DNA of 64,000 bases from an uncultured Pelagibacteraceae bacterium. GTDB lineage: Bacteria; Pseudomonadota; Alphaproteobacteria; Pelagibacterales; Pelagibacteraceae. The DNA lies in assembly GCA_902527415.1 (NCBI GenBank), contig CABZPD010000002.1, positions 1-64,000 of the forward strand, read 5' to 3'. The notes under the pieces are model-generated. The model ran no database searches. It had not been told where the DNA came from and saw only the letters and a list, made by a program, of their open reading frames with translations. Both the position numbers and the translations under genes were made by a program. Of this stretch, positions 10,257 to 18,138 are shown piece by piece; within the stretch, counting starts at the first letter, position 1; the number at the start of each line of letters is the position of its first letter.

Positions 10257-10294
10257 ATCTTTATTTTTTTAAAAAGAAAATTATAAAAAAATTA

Positions 10295-11308
10295 ATGATC
10301 AAAAATAAAAAAATTCTTATTGTTGGTGCAGGCGGTTTTATTGGTGGCCATCTAGTAAAAAAATTACTTAAAGATGGAAATAAAATAGTTGCTACAGATA
10401 TAAAACCTAAAGAATATTGGTTTCAGGATTTTGATGAAGTTAAAAATTTTTACTCTATGGATATGAAAGATATTAGTAATTGTCGAAAAGTAACAAATGA
10501 TATCGATTATGTTTTTAATATGGCTTGCAATATGGGTGGCATGGGATTTATCGAAAATAATAAAGCAGAATGCATGCAATCAGTTCTTATAAACACCAAT
10601 CTTTTAATTGCTTGCAAGGAAGATAATGTTAAAAAATATTTTTTTTCATCTAGTGCATGTGCTTACAACAAAACTAAACAACAAGACGTTTTTATAGAAG
10701 GATTAAAAGAAGAAGATGCTTATCCAGCAGATCCAGAGGATGGTTATGGATGGGAAAAATTATTTAGCGAGAGAATGTGCAGACATTTTATGGAAGATTA
10801 TGGAATTGAAGTAAGAGTTGCAAGATACCACAATATATATGGACCTTTTGGAACCTATGATGGAGGAAGAGAAAAAGCACCTGCTGCTTTATGCAGAAAA
10901 GTTCTACACGCAAAAAAAAATAATGATAATAAAATACAAGTTTGGGGAGATGGGAAACAAACGAGAACTTTTTTATATATAGATGATTGTATAGAAGGAA
11001 CTCTTAGATTGTTTGAGTCAGACTATTCTGAACCAGTAAATATTGGAAGTGATGAACAGGTTTCAATAAATCAAATGATTGAAATAATCGAAAAAATATC
11101 TGGTATTGAAAAATTAGAGAGAGAATATCAATTAGACAAACCTAAAGGCGTAAGAGGTAGATCTAGTAATAATGACTTAGTAAAAAAAGTTCTTAATTGG
11201 AGTTATAAAATAAAATTAAAAGAGGGCCTTAAAAACACTTACGACTGGATAAGTTCTGAGACTGATAAAACTGGTTCAAACTTAAATAGATTTACAAAAT
11301 CATATTAA
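10295..11308 (+). CDS. NAD-dependent epimerase, GDP-mannose 3,5-epimerase-like
   Basis: NADB 'GAGGFIGGHL'; 'NMGGMGFIENN', 'HNIYGPFGTYDGGREKAPAALCRK', 'EPVNIGSDEQVSINQM' motifs of GME-type SDRs. Confidence 0.8.
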   Translation: MIKNKKILIVGAGGFIGGHLVKKLLKDGNKIVATDIKPKEYWFQDFDEVKNFYSMDMKDISNCRKVTNDIDYVFNMACNMGGMGFIENNKAECMQSVLINTNLLIACKEDNVKKYFFSSSACAYNKTKQQDVFIEGLKEEDAYPADPEDGYGWEKLFSERMCRHFMEDYGIEVRVARYHNIYGPFGTYDGGREKAPAALCRKVLHAKKNNDNKIQVWGDGKQTRTFLYIDDCIEGTLRLFESDYSEPVNIGSDEQVSINQMIEIIEKISGIEKLEREYQLDKPKGVRGRSSNNDLVKKVLNWSYKIKLKEGLKNTYDWISSETDKTGSNLNRFTKSY

Positions 11309-11309
11309 A

Positions 11310-13754
11310 TTGAATAAAACTTTCCCAAGTGCTGCAAAAGTTGTTGTAATTGGGGGAGGAGTTGGTGGAACTTCTTGTGCGTACCATCTAGCCAAGTTTG
11401 GCTGGAAAGATATAGTTTTGCTTGAGAGAGATCTATTAACATCAGGTACAACTTGGCATGCAGCAGGATTAATAGGTCAATTAGGAGCAACTTCTACAAT
11501 TACTAAACTAAGAAAATATTCTTTAGATCTTTACAAAGAGCTTGAAAAAACAACAGATTTATCAACTGGTCTTAAACAAAATGGAGCAATAACAGTTGCA
11601 TCAACAAAGGAAAGGATGCAGGAATTATTAAGACAAGCCACAACTGCACAATTATCAGATGTAGAAGTAGAGGTTTTAAATAAAGAAAGAATAAAAGAAT
11701 TATATCCAGTTTTAAAAAACGAGGATCTTGTTGGTGGAGTCTATATGCCAAAAGATGGTCAGGCAGATCCAGTAGGTGTTACCAATGTATTAGCTAAAGC
11801 TGCCAAAATGCTAGATGTTCAAATATTTGAGAAGTCACCAGTAAAAAAAATTTTAGTAAAAAACAAAAGAATATGTGGCGTTGAAACCTCTCAAGGAAAA
11901 ATTGATTGTGAATATGTAGTTTTAGCTACAGGTATGTGGTCTCGACAAATTGGAGAAGATGTTGGTGTTAGTATTCCATTATATCCTAATGAGCATTTCT
12001 ATGTGATTACAGAGCCAATGAGAGATCTTCCTAAAGATTTACCTGTCTTGAGAGATTATAATGCTTGTCTATATTTAAAAGAGGACGCTGGAAAAATGTT
12101 AGTTGGAATTTTTGAACCTAACGCAAAACCTGCTTTTAAAGATAGCGGCAGAGTTCCTGATGATTTCTCATTTGGAGAATTTCCTGACGATTTTGATCAC
12201 TTCGAGCCCTACCTTGAAAAATCTTTTCACAGACTCCCAATGTTAGAAAACGCAGGTATAAGAAAATTTTTTTCAGGACCCGAGTCGTTTACACCTGATA
12301 CTCAATATTTACTTGGAGAAACGCCAGAAGTTAAAAATCTTTATGCATGTTGTGGTTTTAATAGTATTGGAATAGCAAGTTCTGGAGGAGCAGGAAGAGT
12401 AACTGCGGAATGGATGATTAACGGTCATATAAATGAGGATTTATTTTCACTAGATATAAAGAGATTTCAAAAGTTTCATTCATCTAAAAAATTCATAATG
12501 GAGAGGGTTACTGAAACCTTAGGGGATTTATATGGTATGCATTGGCCGTATAAACAACACGAAACTTCAAGAAATCAAAAATTATTACCTTATCATGAAG
12601 AATTAAAAAAAGCTGGTGCATGTTTTGGAGTAGCTGGAGGGTTTGAAAGACCTATGTGGTATTCTTTAAACGGAGAAGAAGCAAAATATAATTATAATTT
12701 TAATTATCAAAATTGGTACCCCTCTGCAAAGTATGAAACAATAAATGCTAGAAAAAATGTTGGACTTTTTGATTTTTCAACTTTTTCTAAATTTGATTTA
12801 AAAGGTGAAAAAACTCATAGCGAATTACAAAAAATCTGCACAGCTAATATTAAAAATGAAATTGGAAAAACTACTTATACTCATATGCTAAATGAAGATG
12901 GTGGTATTGAAACAGATCTAACGATTATTTGTATAGATAAAAATTATTTTAGAATAGTTAGTTCGGCAGCAACAAGAGAAAGAGACAAACATCATATCCT
13001 TAAATATTTATCTGATGATGTTGAGTTTATTGATGTTACAGAAAGTATTTGTTGTCTTGGTTTGTTTGGTCCCAAAAGCAGAGATATGATTCGAAATATT
13101 AGCAGCGATGATTTTACTTCTGAAAATTTTAAATTCGGCACAGGTAAAAATATAAATATACATGAGATTAAAGTTTGGGCACAAAGAATATCTTATGTTG
13201 GTGAGCTCGGGTTTGAATTATATGTAAATAAAGAAGATGCTTTGCATTTATATAAAATTTTAATTAGTGAAGGTAAAAACTTTGACTTATCTCATTGCGG
13301 CATGCATGCAATGGACATAATGAGAATGGAAAGTGGCTTTTTACATTGGGGCCATGATATTTCTCCAGAAGAAAATCAATATCAGGCTGGTCTAAATTTT
13401 ACTATTAGTTATAAAAAAAATGTTAATTTTATAGGTAAAGATGCCTTGTTAAAAATTAAAGATAAACCTTTAGAAAAAAGAATGATGATGTTTGTATTAA
13501 AAGATAGTAAACCTGGTGAACCTTTGTTGTTGCATGAAGAGCCTATTTATTTAGAAGATAAAATCATTGGAAGAACAACTTCAGGAAATTATTCATTCTT
13601 CTTTGATAAAAATTTATCATTTGGTTATGTTAATTCAGGAAACACTATAGATACGCTTAAAGATAAAAACTTGTTTATAGAAGTTGAGAAGATCAAATAT
13701 CCTGTCGAAATTTTATCAAAACCTTTGAATACTAAAGATTTTAGACGAGCTTAG
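11310..13754 (+). CDS. FAD-dependent oxidoreductase fused to GcvT-like domain (dimethylglycine/sarcosine dehydrogenase type)
   Basis: 'VVVIGGGVGGTSCAYHLAKFGWKDIVLLERDLLTSGTTWHAAGLIGQ' N-terminus and GcvT/aminomethyltransferase-like C-terminus; TTG start. Confidence 0.88.
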   Translation: MNKTFPSAAKVVVIGGGVGGTSCAYHLAKFGWKDIVLLERDLLTSGTTWHAAGLIGQLGATSTITKLRKYSLDLYKELEKTTDLSTGLKQNGAITVASTKERMQELLRQATTAQLSDVEVEVLNKERIKELYPVLKNEDLVGGVYMPKDGQADPVGVTNVLAKAAKMLDVQIFEKSPVKKILVKNKRICGVETSQGKIDCEYVVLATGMWSRQIGEDVGVSIPLYPNEHFYVITEPMRDLPKDLPVLRDYNACLYLKEDAGKMLVGIFEPNAKPAFKDSGRVPDDFSFGEFPDDFDHFEPYLEKSFHRLPMLENAGIRKFFSGPESFTPDTQYLLGETPEVKNLYACCGFNSIGIASSGGAGRVTAEWMINGHINEDLFSLDIKRFQKFHSSKKFIMERVTETLGDLYGMHWPYKQHETSRNQKLLPYHEELKKAGACFGVAGGFERPMWYSLNGEEAKYNYNFNYQNWYPSAKYETINARKNVGLFDFSTFSKFDLKGEKTHSELQKICTANIKNEIGKTTYTHMLNEDGGIETDLTIICIDKNYFRIVSSAATRERDKHHILKYLSDDVEFIDVTESICCLGLFGPKSRDMIRNISSDDFTSENFKFGTGKNINIHEIKVWAQRISYVGELGFELYVNKEDALHLYKILISEGKNFDLSHCGMHAMDIMRMESGFLHWGHDISPEENQYQAGLNFTISYKKNVNFIGKDALLKIKDKPLEKRMMMFVLKDSKPGEPLLLHEEPIYLEDKIIGRTTSGNYSFFFDKNLSFGYVNSGNTIDTLKDKNLFIEVEKIKYPVEILSKPLNTKDFRRA

Positions 13755-13802
13755 TTTTCTCTATTTTATTGTATTAATACTTGTTACCTGTTTTAATAGA
13801 GT

Positions 13803-14012
13803 GTGAAAAAAATCGATCAAGACACATCACTATTTAATACTGATATTGCTTTAAATAAAGATTTAGAAGTAGAAAAGATTAAAACTACTAATGTAAATAT
13901 TTTACTGAATAGAGTTCGATTAGATCAAAAAAGAACTTTAAAAAAAAGAATTGTTTTTTCAATTATTTTGGTTGGTTTAGTTAGTTCGTTAGCTATTTAT
14001 TTTATTATTTAG
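13803..14012 (+). CDS. Small protein with C-terminal transmembrane helix, related to 2630..2827
   Basis: 69 aa, GTG start; shares the V-N-(V/I)-L..R......K(K/R)..-TM pattern with the 65-aa protein. Confidence 0.5.
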   Translation: MKKIDQDTSLFNTDIALNKDLEVEKIKTTNVNILLNRVRLDQKRTLKKRIVFSIILVGLVSSLAIYFII

Positions 14013-14038
14013 TTTAGAATTTGATTTAAAAAAGTTTA

Positions 14039-14066
14039 TTGAAACAATAAAGATTTGTATTATAAA
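14039..14066 (+). promoter_or_regulatory. Sigma70-like promoter upstream of tRNA-Met 5' fragment
   Basis: TTGAAA (14039-14044), 16-bp spacer, TATAAA (14061-14066), 15 bp before the tRNA fragment. Confidence 0.55.
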
Positions 14067-14079
14067 CCATTTATCAATT

Positions 14080-14120
14080 AAGGCGGGGTAGCTCAGTTGG
14101 TTAGAGCGCGGGACTCATAA
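14080..14120 (+). repeat. Left direct repeat (att-like): tRNA-Met 5' half fragment
   Basis: aaggcggggtagctcagttggttagagcgcgggactcataa, identical to 15861-15901. Confidence 0.93.
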
Positions 14121-14203
14121 AATAAAATTCAACCGTCATTAGTTAAAATTCATTGTAAAATAACAAAAATTTTTTTAATTTTTTATCATTTTTAACCAAC
14201 CAA

Positions 14204-14223
14204 GAACCATTTCTGAACCAAAT
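14204..14223 (+). repeat. Left GAACCA pair: GAACCATTTCTGAACCAAAT
   Basis: GAACCA at 14204 and 14215 (11-bp period); matches GAACCAAATCTGAACCAAAA at 15837. Confidence 0.75.
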
Positions 14224-14409
14224 TTATTTATTATTTTTTTTTATAAATTTGATTATAGTTTTTTTATTTTCCTCTTGTGGTTCAAGAGGTTTCTCCCATA
14301 GATCTACTAATGACTGCGTTATTGGTCCTGTAGGTCCACCTTTTTCCATTATGGTATCGTACATAGTTTCTAAGATACCTTTTTTATTATTTGATTGATT
14401 GTTTTTCAT
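14224..14409 (-). CDS. Hypothetical small protein in the mini-island
   Basis: 61 aa; strong SD (AAAGGAGAAAAATG on the minus strand). Confidence 0.55.
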   Translation of the reverse strand: MKNNQSNNKKGILETMYDTIMEKGGPTGPITQSLVDLWEKPLEPQEENKKTIIKFIKKNNK

Positions 14410-14522
14410 TTTTCTCCTTTAGCGTTGTGTTTAAAGTCCCAGCAAGTAGAGTTAATTTCTAAATCAGGACTAAGAAATTTTACTATATTTACTAAAAATT
14501 AAAAAGCACTTAAAATAAATTC

Positions 14523-15725
14523 ATGGAAATTTGGGGATGGATTATTCTAATTTTTTTCACTTTTTATGTTCTAGGAACAATTCATGATTTTATACAAGAA
14601 AAGAAAAATTTAAAAGAAAGAACAATAGCCGATCTTGCTGCCGAAAAAAGACTTAAACAAGAAAACAAACAGACTGAATTATTAAATAAAAAAGCCAAAC
14701 TTTATAACGAAAAGGCTTTAATCCAAAAATTAATAAATAAAGCAAATTTAAGCATTCAAGATACAAAAAAAATTAAAGGAAATAACAAAGCTAGAACTTG
14801 GTTCTCTGCACTATATGCAGAAACACAAGCTTTACTTGATGATTACCAGGCTAATTTATTGTTAATTAAAAAAAGACCTTCGGTTAGAGGATCAGAGCAA
14901 GTTCAACAAATTAAGAGAGAGAAAAGAGAACTTAATAAAAAATTAAAAGTTTTAGAATACCAATTGAAAACTTATGAACAATATTTTCCAATAATTGAAG
15001 ATTTTAAAGATTATATATTGGAGGATGATTCTTTTTTAATCCAATCTGATGGTACTGTAGGACAAGAACAAGATTTTGATCCTGCTCAAAAGTATCTTAA
15101 GCCAGAGGAATTTAAAAAACTTCCAGTTGATAAAAAAAACCAATTAGCCTTAGATAGATATTTATCTAAAACTCACTCAAAATTAGAAATAGGAAGATTT
15201 TATGAAAGATACATTGGTTATCTTTATGAAATGGAAGGCTGGACTGTAAAATTTTTTGGAATAATTGAAGGTTTTGATGACTTAGGAAGAGATTTAATTT
15301 GCAGTAAAGGTAACGAAATTCATATTGTTCAAACTAAAAATTGGTCAAAGTTTAAAACAATTAGAGAAAAATATATGTATCAACATTTCGCCACTACGAT
15401 GCATTATCAATTGACAGAAAAAATTAACAAAAAAACTAAAGTTAAACCTTATTTTTTTGCAACCATTGATTATTCTGACATGGCCAAAAAAGTTGCTAAA
15501 GCACTTAAAATTGAGATCAAAACTGAGAAACTAAAAAAAGATTATCCTATGATCAAATGCAATATAAATCCTGGCACTAAAGAAAAAATTTATCATTTAC
15601 CTTTTGATCAACAGTACGACAAAATAATAATTGGAAATACTTCTGGTGAGTTTTATGCAAAAAGTGTTAACGAAGCAGTTAAGAAAGGATTCAGAAGAGC
15701 ATTTAGATATAGAGGTCCAGCGTAA
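14523..15725 (+). CDS. Membrane-anchored coiled-coil protein with Mrr-like PD-(D/E)XK endonuclease domain
   Basis: N-terminal TM 'WGWIILIFFTFYVLGTI', Lys/Glu-rich coiled coil, then 'GRFYERYIGYLYEMEGWTVKFFGIIEGFDDLGRDLICSKGNEIHIVQTKNW' (D...QxK core). Confidence 0.7.
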   Translation: MEIWGWIILIFFTFYVLGTIHDFIQEKKNLKERTIADLAAEKRLKQENKQTELLNKKAKLYNEKALIQKLINKANLSIQDTKKIKGNNKARTWFSALYAETQALLDDYQANLLLIKKRPSVRGSEQVQQIKREKRELNKKLKVLEYQLKTYEQYFPIIEDFKDYILEDDSFLIQSDGTVGQEQDFDPAQKYLKPEEFKKLPVDKKNQLALDRYLSKTHSKLEIGRFYERYIGYLYEMEGWTVKFFGIIEGFDDLGRDLICSKGNEIHIVQTKNWSKFKTIREKYMYQHFATTMHYQLTEKINKKTKVKPYFFATIDYSDMAKKVAKALKIEIKTEKLKKDYPMIKCNINPGTKEKIYHLPFDQQYDKIIIGNTSGEFYAKSVNEAVKKGFRRAFRYRGPA

Positions 15726-15732
15726 TTCTTAA

Positions 15733-15763
15733 TAGAGCGCAGGATACACTAAGCAACGCTCTA
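15733..15763 (+). terminator. Stem-loop after endonuclease-like gene; also resembles a degenerate tRNA D/anticodon-arm segment
   Basis: TAGAGCG (15733-15739) / CGCTCTA (15757-15763); no long U-tract. Confidence 0.35.
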
Positions 15764-15772
15764 GAAAATTAA

Positions 15773-15800
15773 TTGATTTTGAAGTTGATTGAATTATAAG
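15773..15800 (+). promoter_or_regulatory. Candidate island-borne promoter for the intact tRNA-Met
   Basis: TTGATT (15773-15778), 16-bp spacer, TATAAG (15795-15800). Confidence 0.4.
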
Positions 15801-15836
15801 ACTTGCTAAATTGTTCAGATATTGAGATTTGTTGAT

Positions 15837-15856
15837 GAACCAAATCTGAACCAAAA
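15837..15856 (+). repeat. Right GAACCA pair: GAACCAAATCTGAACCAAAA
   Basis: GAACCA at 15837 and 15848 (11-bp period), 4 bp from the right direct repeat. Confidence 0.75.
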
Positions 15857-15862
15857 CGTCAA

Positions 15863-15939
15863 GGCGGGGTAGCTCAGTTGGTTAGAGCGCGGGACTCATA
15901 AGCCCGAGGTCAGTGGTTCGATCCCACTTCCCGCTACCA
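15863..15939 (+). tRNA. tRNA-Met (CAT anticodon), CCA encoded
   Basis: Full cloverleaf: acceptor GGCGGGG/TCCCGCT, D-stem GCTC/GAGC, anticodon loop CTCATAA, T-arm AGTGG-TTCGATC-CCACT, 3' CCA. CAT could in principle be tRNA-Ile2. Confidence 0.92.
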
Positions 15940-15945
15940 AAAATT

Positions 15946-16458
15946 ATGAAAGATATTTATATAACTTGGGAAGATTATCATAAAAAGATAGAGCAATTAG
16001 CTAAAAAAGTTTATGAAGATAATTTAAAATTTAATCAAATTATTTGTATTGCAAAAGGTGGATTAAGAGTAGGAGATGTTTTTAGTAGACTTTTCAACGT
16101 CCCCTTAGCCATCTTGTCAGTAGAGTCTTACCATGGTGATAGTGATGATATTAAAAACCAACAAGGACAATTTACTTTTTCAAGAGATTTAGCGAAAACT
16201 ACTCCAAATTTAGGTTCACATGTTTTGTTGGTTGATGATTTAGCTGACTCTGGAAAAACTTTAATAAAAAGTATTAAATGGTTAGAGCATTTTTATGGAT
16301 TTTATTTAGATGAAAAAATTAAAACTGCAGTCATATGGCACAAATCTACTTCAAAATTTAAACCTGATTACTCTGTAGATTATTTAAAAGATTCTCCTTG
16401 GATACATATGCCTTTTGAGAAATATGAAACTACAAATATAAAAGATTTTAAATTTTAA
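15946..16458 (+). CDS. Purine (xanthine/hypoxanthine-type) phosphoribosyltransferase
   Basis: PRPP motif 'VLLVDDLADSGKT'; ATG at 15946, because the ORF-track start at 15913 lies inside the tRNA. Confidence 0.82.
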   Translation: MKDIYITWEDYHKKIEQLAKKVYEDNLKFNQIICIAKGGLRVGDVFSRLFNVPLAILSVESYHGDSDDIKNQQGQFTFSRDLAKTTPNLGSHVLLVDDLADSGKTLIKSIKWLEHFYGFYLDEKIKTAVIWHKSTSKFKPDYSVDYLKDSPWIHMPFEKYETTNIKDFKF

Positions 16459-16464
16459 AATTAA

Positions 16465-17499
16465 TTATTTAATTAAACTATCGTTGAACTGGTTGGACAC
16501 TCTAACAAATGTTGTGCATTTACTTAATTGTTTAAGTGAAGGGGCACCAACATAAGTGCAGCTACTTCTTACACCACCAAGAATATTTAAAATAGTATCG
16601 TTTATTTTACCTCTATATTTTACTCTTACTTTTCTTCCTTCACTACTTCGATAATCTGATAGTCCACCATAGTGTTTTTTATTAGCAACTTCGGAACTAG
16701 ACCCATAAAACTCTATATATTTTTCTCCATTAACTTTAACTATTTTACCATTTCCTTCATCATGTCCTGCAAGCATGCCTCCAAGCATCACAAAGTCTGC
16801 ACCACCTCCAAAACCTTTAGCTACATCACCAGGACATGTACATCCACCATCTGCAATTACATGAGCACCAAGTCCATGAGCAGCATCAGCACATTCGATC
16901 ACTGCACTCAATTGTGGATAACCAACACCAGTTTGAATTCTTGTAGTACAAACACTGCCCGGTCCTATTCCAACTTTAACAATATCTGCTCCACTTAAAA
17001 CTAATTCTTGAGTCATATCTGCTGTTACAACATTACCTGCGATTATTGTTTTAGTTGGATATTTATCTCTTACTGATTTAATAAAATTGGTAAAATGTTC
17101 TGTGTATCCATTCGCAACATCAATACAAATGAATTTAAAAAAACTAAATTCTTTTAATACTTTATCTAAATTTTGAAAATCTTCTTTTTTAATACCAACG
17201 CTAAGTGCGATATTAGGATAGATTTTTTTAATATTTTTATTTTGTTTGATTTTTTTAACATCATGTTGTTTTGTTAATGATGTTATCATTCCATATTCAT
17301 TTAATTTTTCAGCAACACCTAATTCTCCAACACCATCCATGTTTGCTGCCATTATTGGAATACCTGACCATTCATTTTTACTGTATTTGAATCTGTATGT
17401 TCTTAGAAGATTTACGTCTTTACGGCTTTTTAAGGTACTTCTTTTGGGCCGAAAAAGTACATCTGAATAATCTAACTTTAGCTCTTCTTCAATTCTCAT
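16465..17499 (-). CDS. guaC: GMP reductase (IMPDH/GMPR family)
   Basis: 'LDYSDVLFRPKRSTLKSR', 'VGIGPGSVCTTR', 'GADFVMLGGMLAGHDE'. Confidence 0.88.
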   Translation of the reverse strand: MRIEEELKLDYSDVLFRPKRSTLKSRKDVNLLRTYRFKYSKNEWSGIPIMAANMDGVGELGVAEKLNEYGMITSLTKQHDVKKIKQNKNIKKIYPNIALSVGIKKEDFQNLDKVLKEFSFFKFICIDVANGYTEHFTNFIKSVRDKYPTKTIIAGNVVTADMTQELVLSGADIVKVGIGPGSVCTTRIQTGVGYPQLSAVIECADAAHGLGAHVIADGGCTCPGDVAKGFGGGADFVMLGGMLAGHDEGNGKIVKVNGEKYIEFYGSSSEVANKKHYGGLSDYRSSEGRKVRVKYRGKINDTILNILGGVRSSCTYVGAPSLKQLSKCTTFVRVSNQFNDSLIK

Positions 17500-17569
17500 T
17501 GGTAATCAAGTTATTATCATAAAAATTAATTTCAAACATTATATGGCCTGTGGATAAGTTTTTTGCTTT

Positions 17570-18097
17570 CTAATGCCCTGGAAATTCAATTAAATTCTCA
17601 ACTTTATAATTATTTTTTACTAAATTATCTGATCCACCTAGATCAAATAGGTTTATTACAAACACAAATCCCGCAACTTTACCTTTCGAAATCTCAACTA
17701 ATTTTGCAGCTGCTTCAGCTGTACCTCCAGTTGCAATTAAATCGTCTATAATTAGAACTTCATCTTTTTCATTTATAGAGTCTTTATGAATCTCAATCGT
17801 TGCGGTTCCATATTCAAGCTCAAAATCTACCGAGTGAACATCCGCAGGCAGCTTATTTTTTTTTCTAAGCATAATAAACGGTTTTTTAAGAACAAAAGAA
17901 ACAGCAGATGCAAATACAAATCCTCTAGACTCTATAGCTGCAATTTTAGTAAAGCTAAATTTTTTTGATCTTTCAACAATTTGATTAATTGTTTCTGCAA
18001 ATGCATTTTCATCTTTTATTAATGTAGTTATATCTCTAAATAAAATACCTTTTTTTGGGTAATCAGGTATAGATCTAATATAATCTTTTAAGTTCAT
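17570..18097 (-). CDS. apt: Adenine phosphoribosyltransferase
   Basis: 'IRSIPDYPKKGILFRDITTL', 'IESRGFVFASAVS', 'VLIIDDLIATGGTAEAA'. Confidence 0.95.
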   Translation of the reverse strand: MNLKDYIRSIPDYPKKGILFRDITTLIKDENAFAETINQIVERSKKFSFTKIAAIESRGFVFASAVSFVLKKPFIMLRKKNKLPADVHSVDFELEYGTATIEIHKDSINEKDEVLIIDDLIATGGTAEAAAKLVEISKGKVAGFVFVINLFDLGGSDNLVKNNYKVENLIEFPGH

Positions 18098-18138
18098 AAT
18101 AATTAAATATAGAAGTATAAATAAATAGATTTTTAATT

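Larger units (their letters stand above)
14080..15861. mobile_element. Putative tRNA-Met-associated mini-island without a recombinase
   Basis: 41-bp exact direct repeat of the tRNA 5' half at 14080-14120 and 15861-15901; internal GAACCA repeat pairs near both ends; accessory-type cargo. Confidence 0.75.

Noticed and set aside
10257-10294. Terminator between ald and the epimerase gene
   Set aside because: A/T-only complementarity (TTTTTTTAAAAA) is too weak to separate from base composition.
11305-11490. Leu-rich 61-aa minus-strand ORF
   Set aside because: Antisense to the FAD-oxidoreductase N-terminus; repetitive Leu/Gln composition is an artefact.
15913-15945. N-terminal extension of the phosphoribosyltransferase ORF (MVRSHFPLPKI...)
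   Set aside because: It overlaps the tRNA-Met 3' half; ATG at 15946 is the plausible start.
16672-16998. 108-aa ORF antisense to guaC
   Set aside because: Ser/Thr/Cys-rich translation typical of an antisense artefact; guaC on the other strand is well supported.
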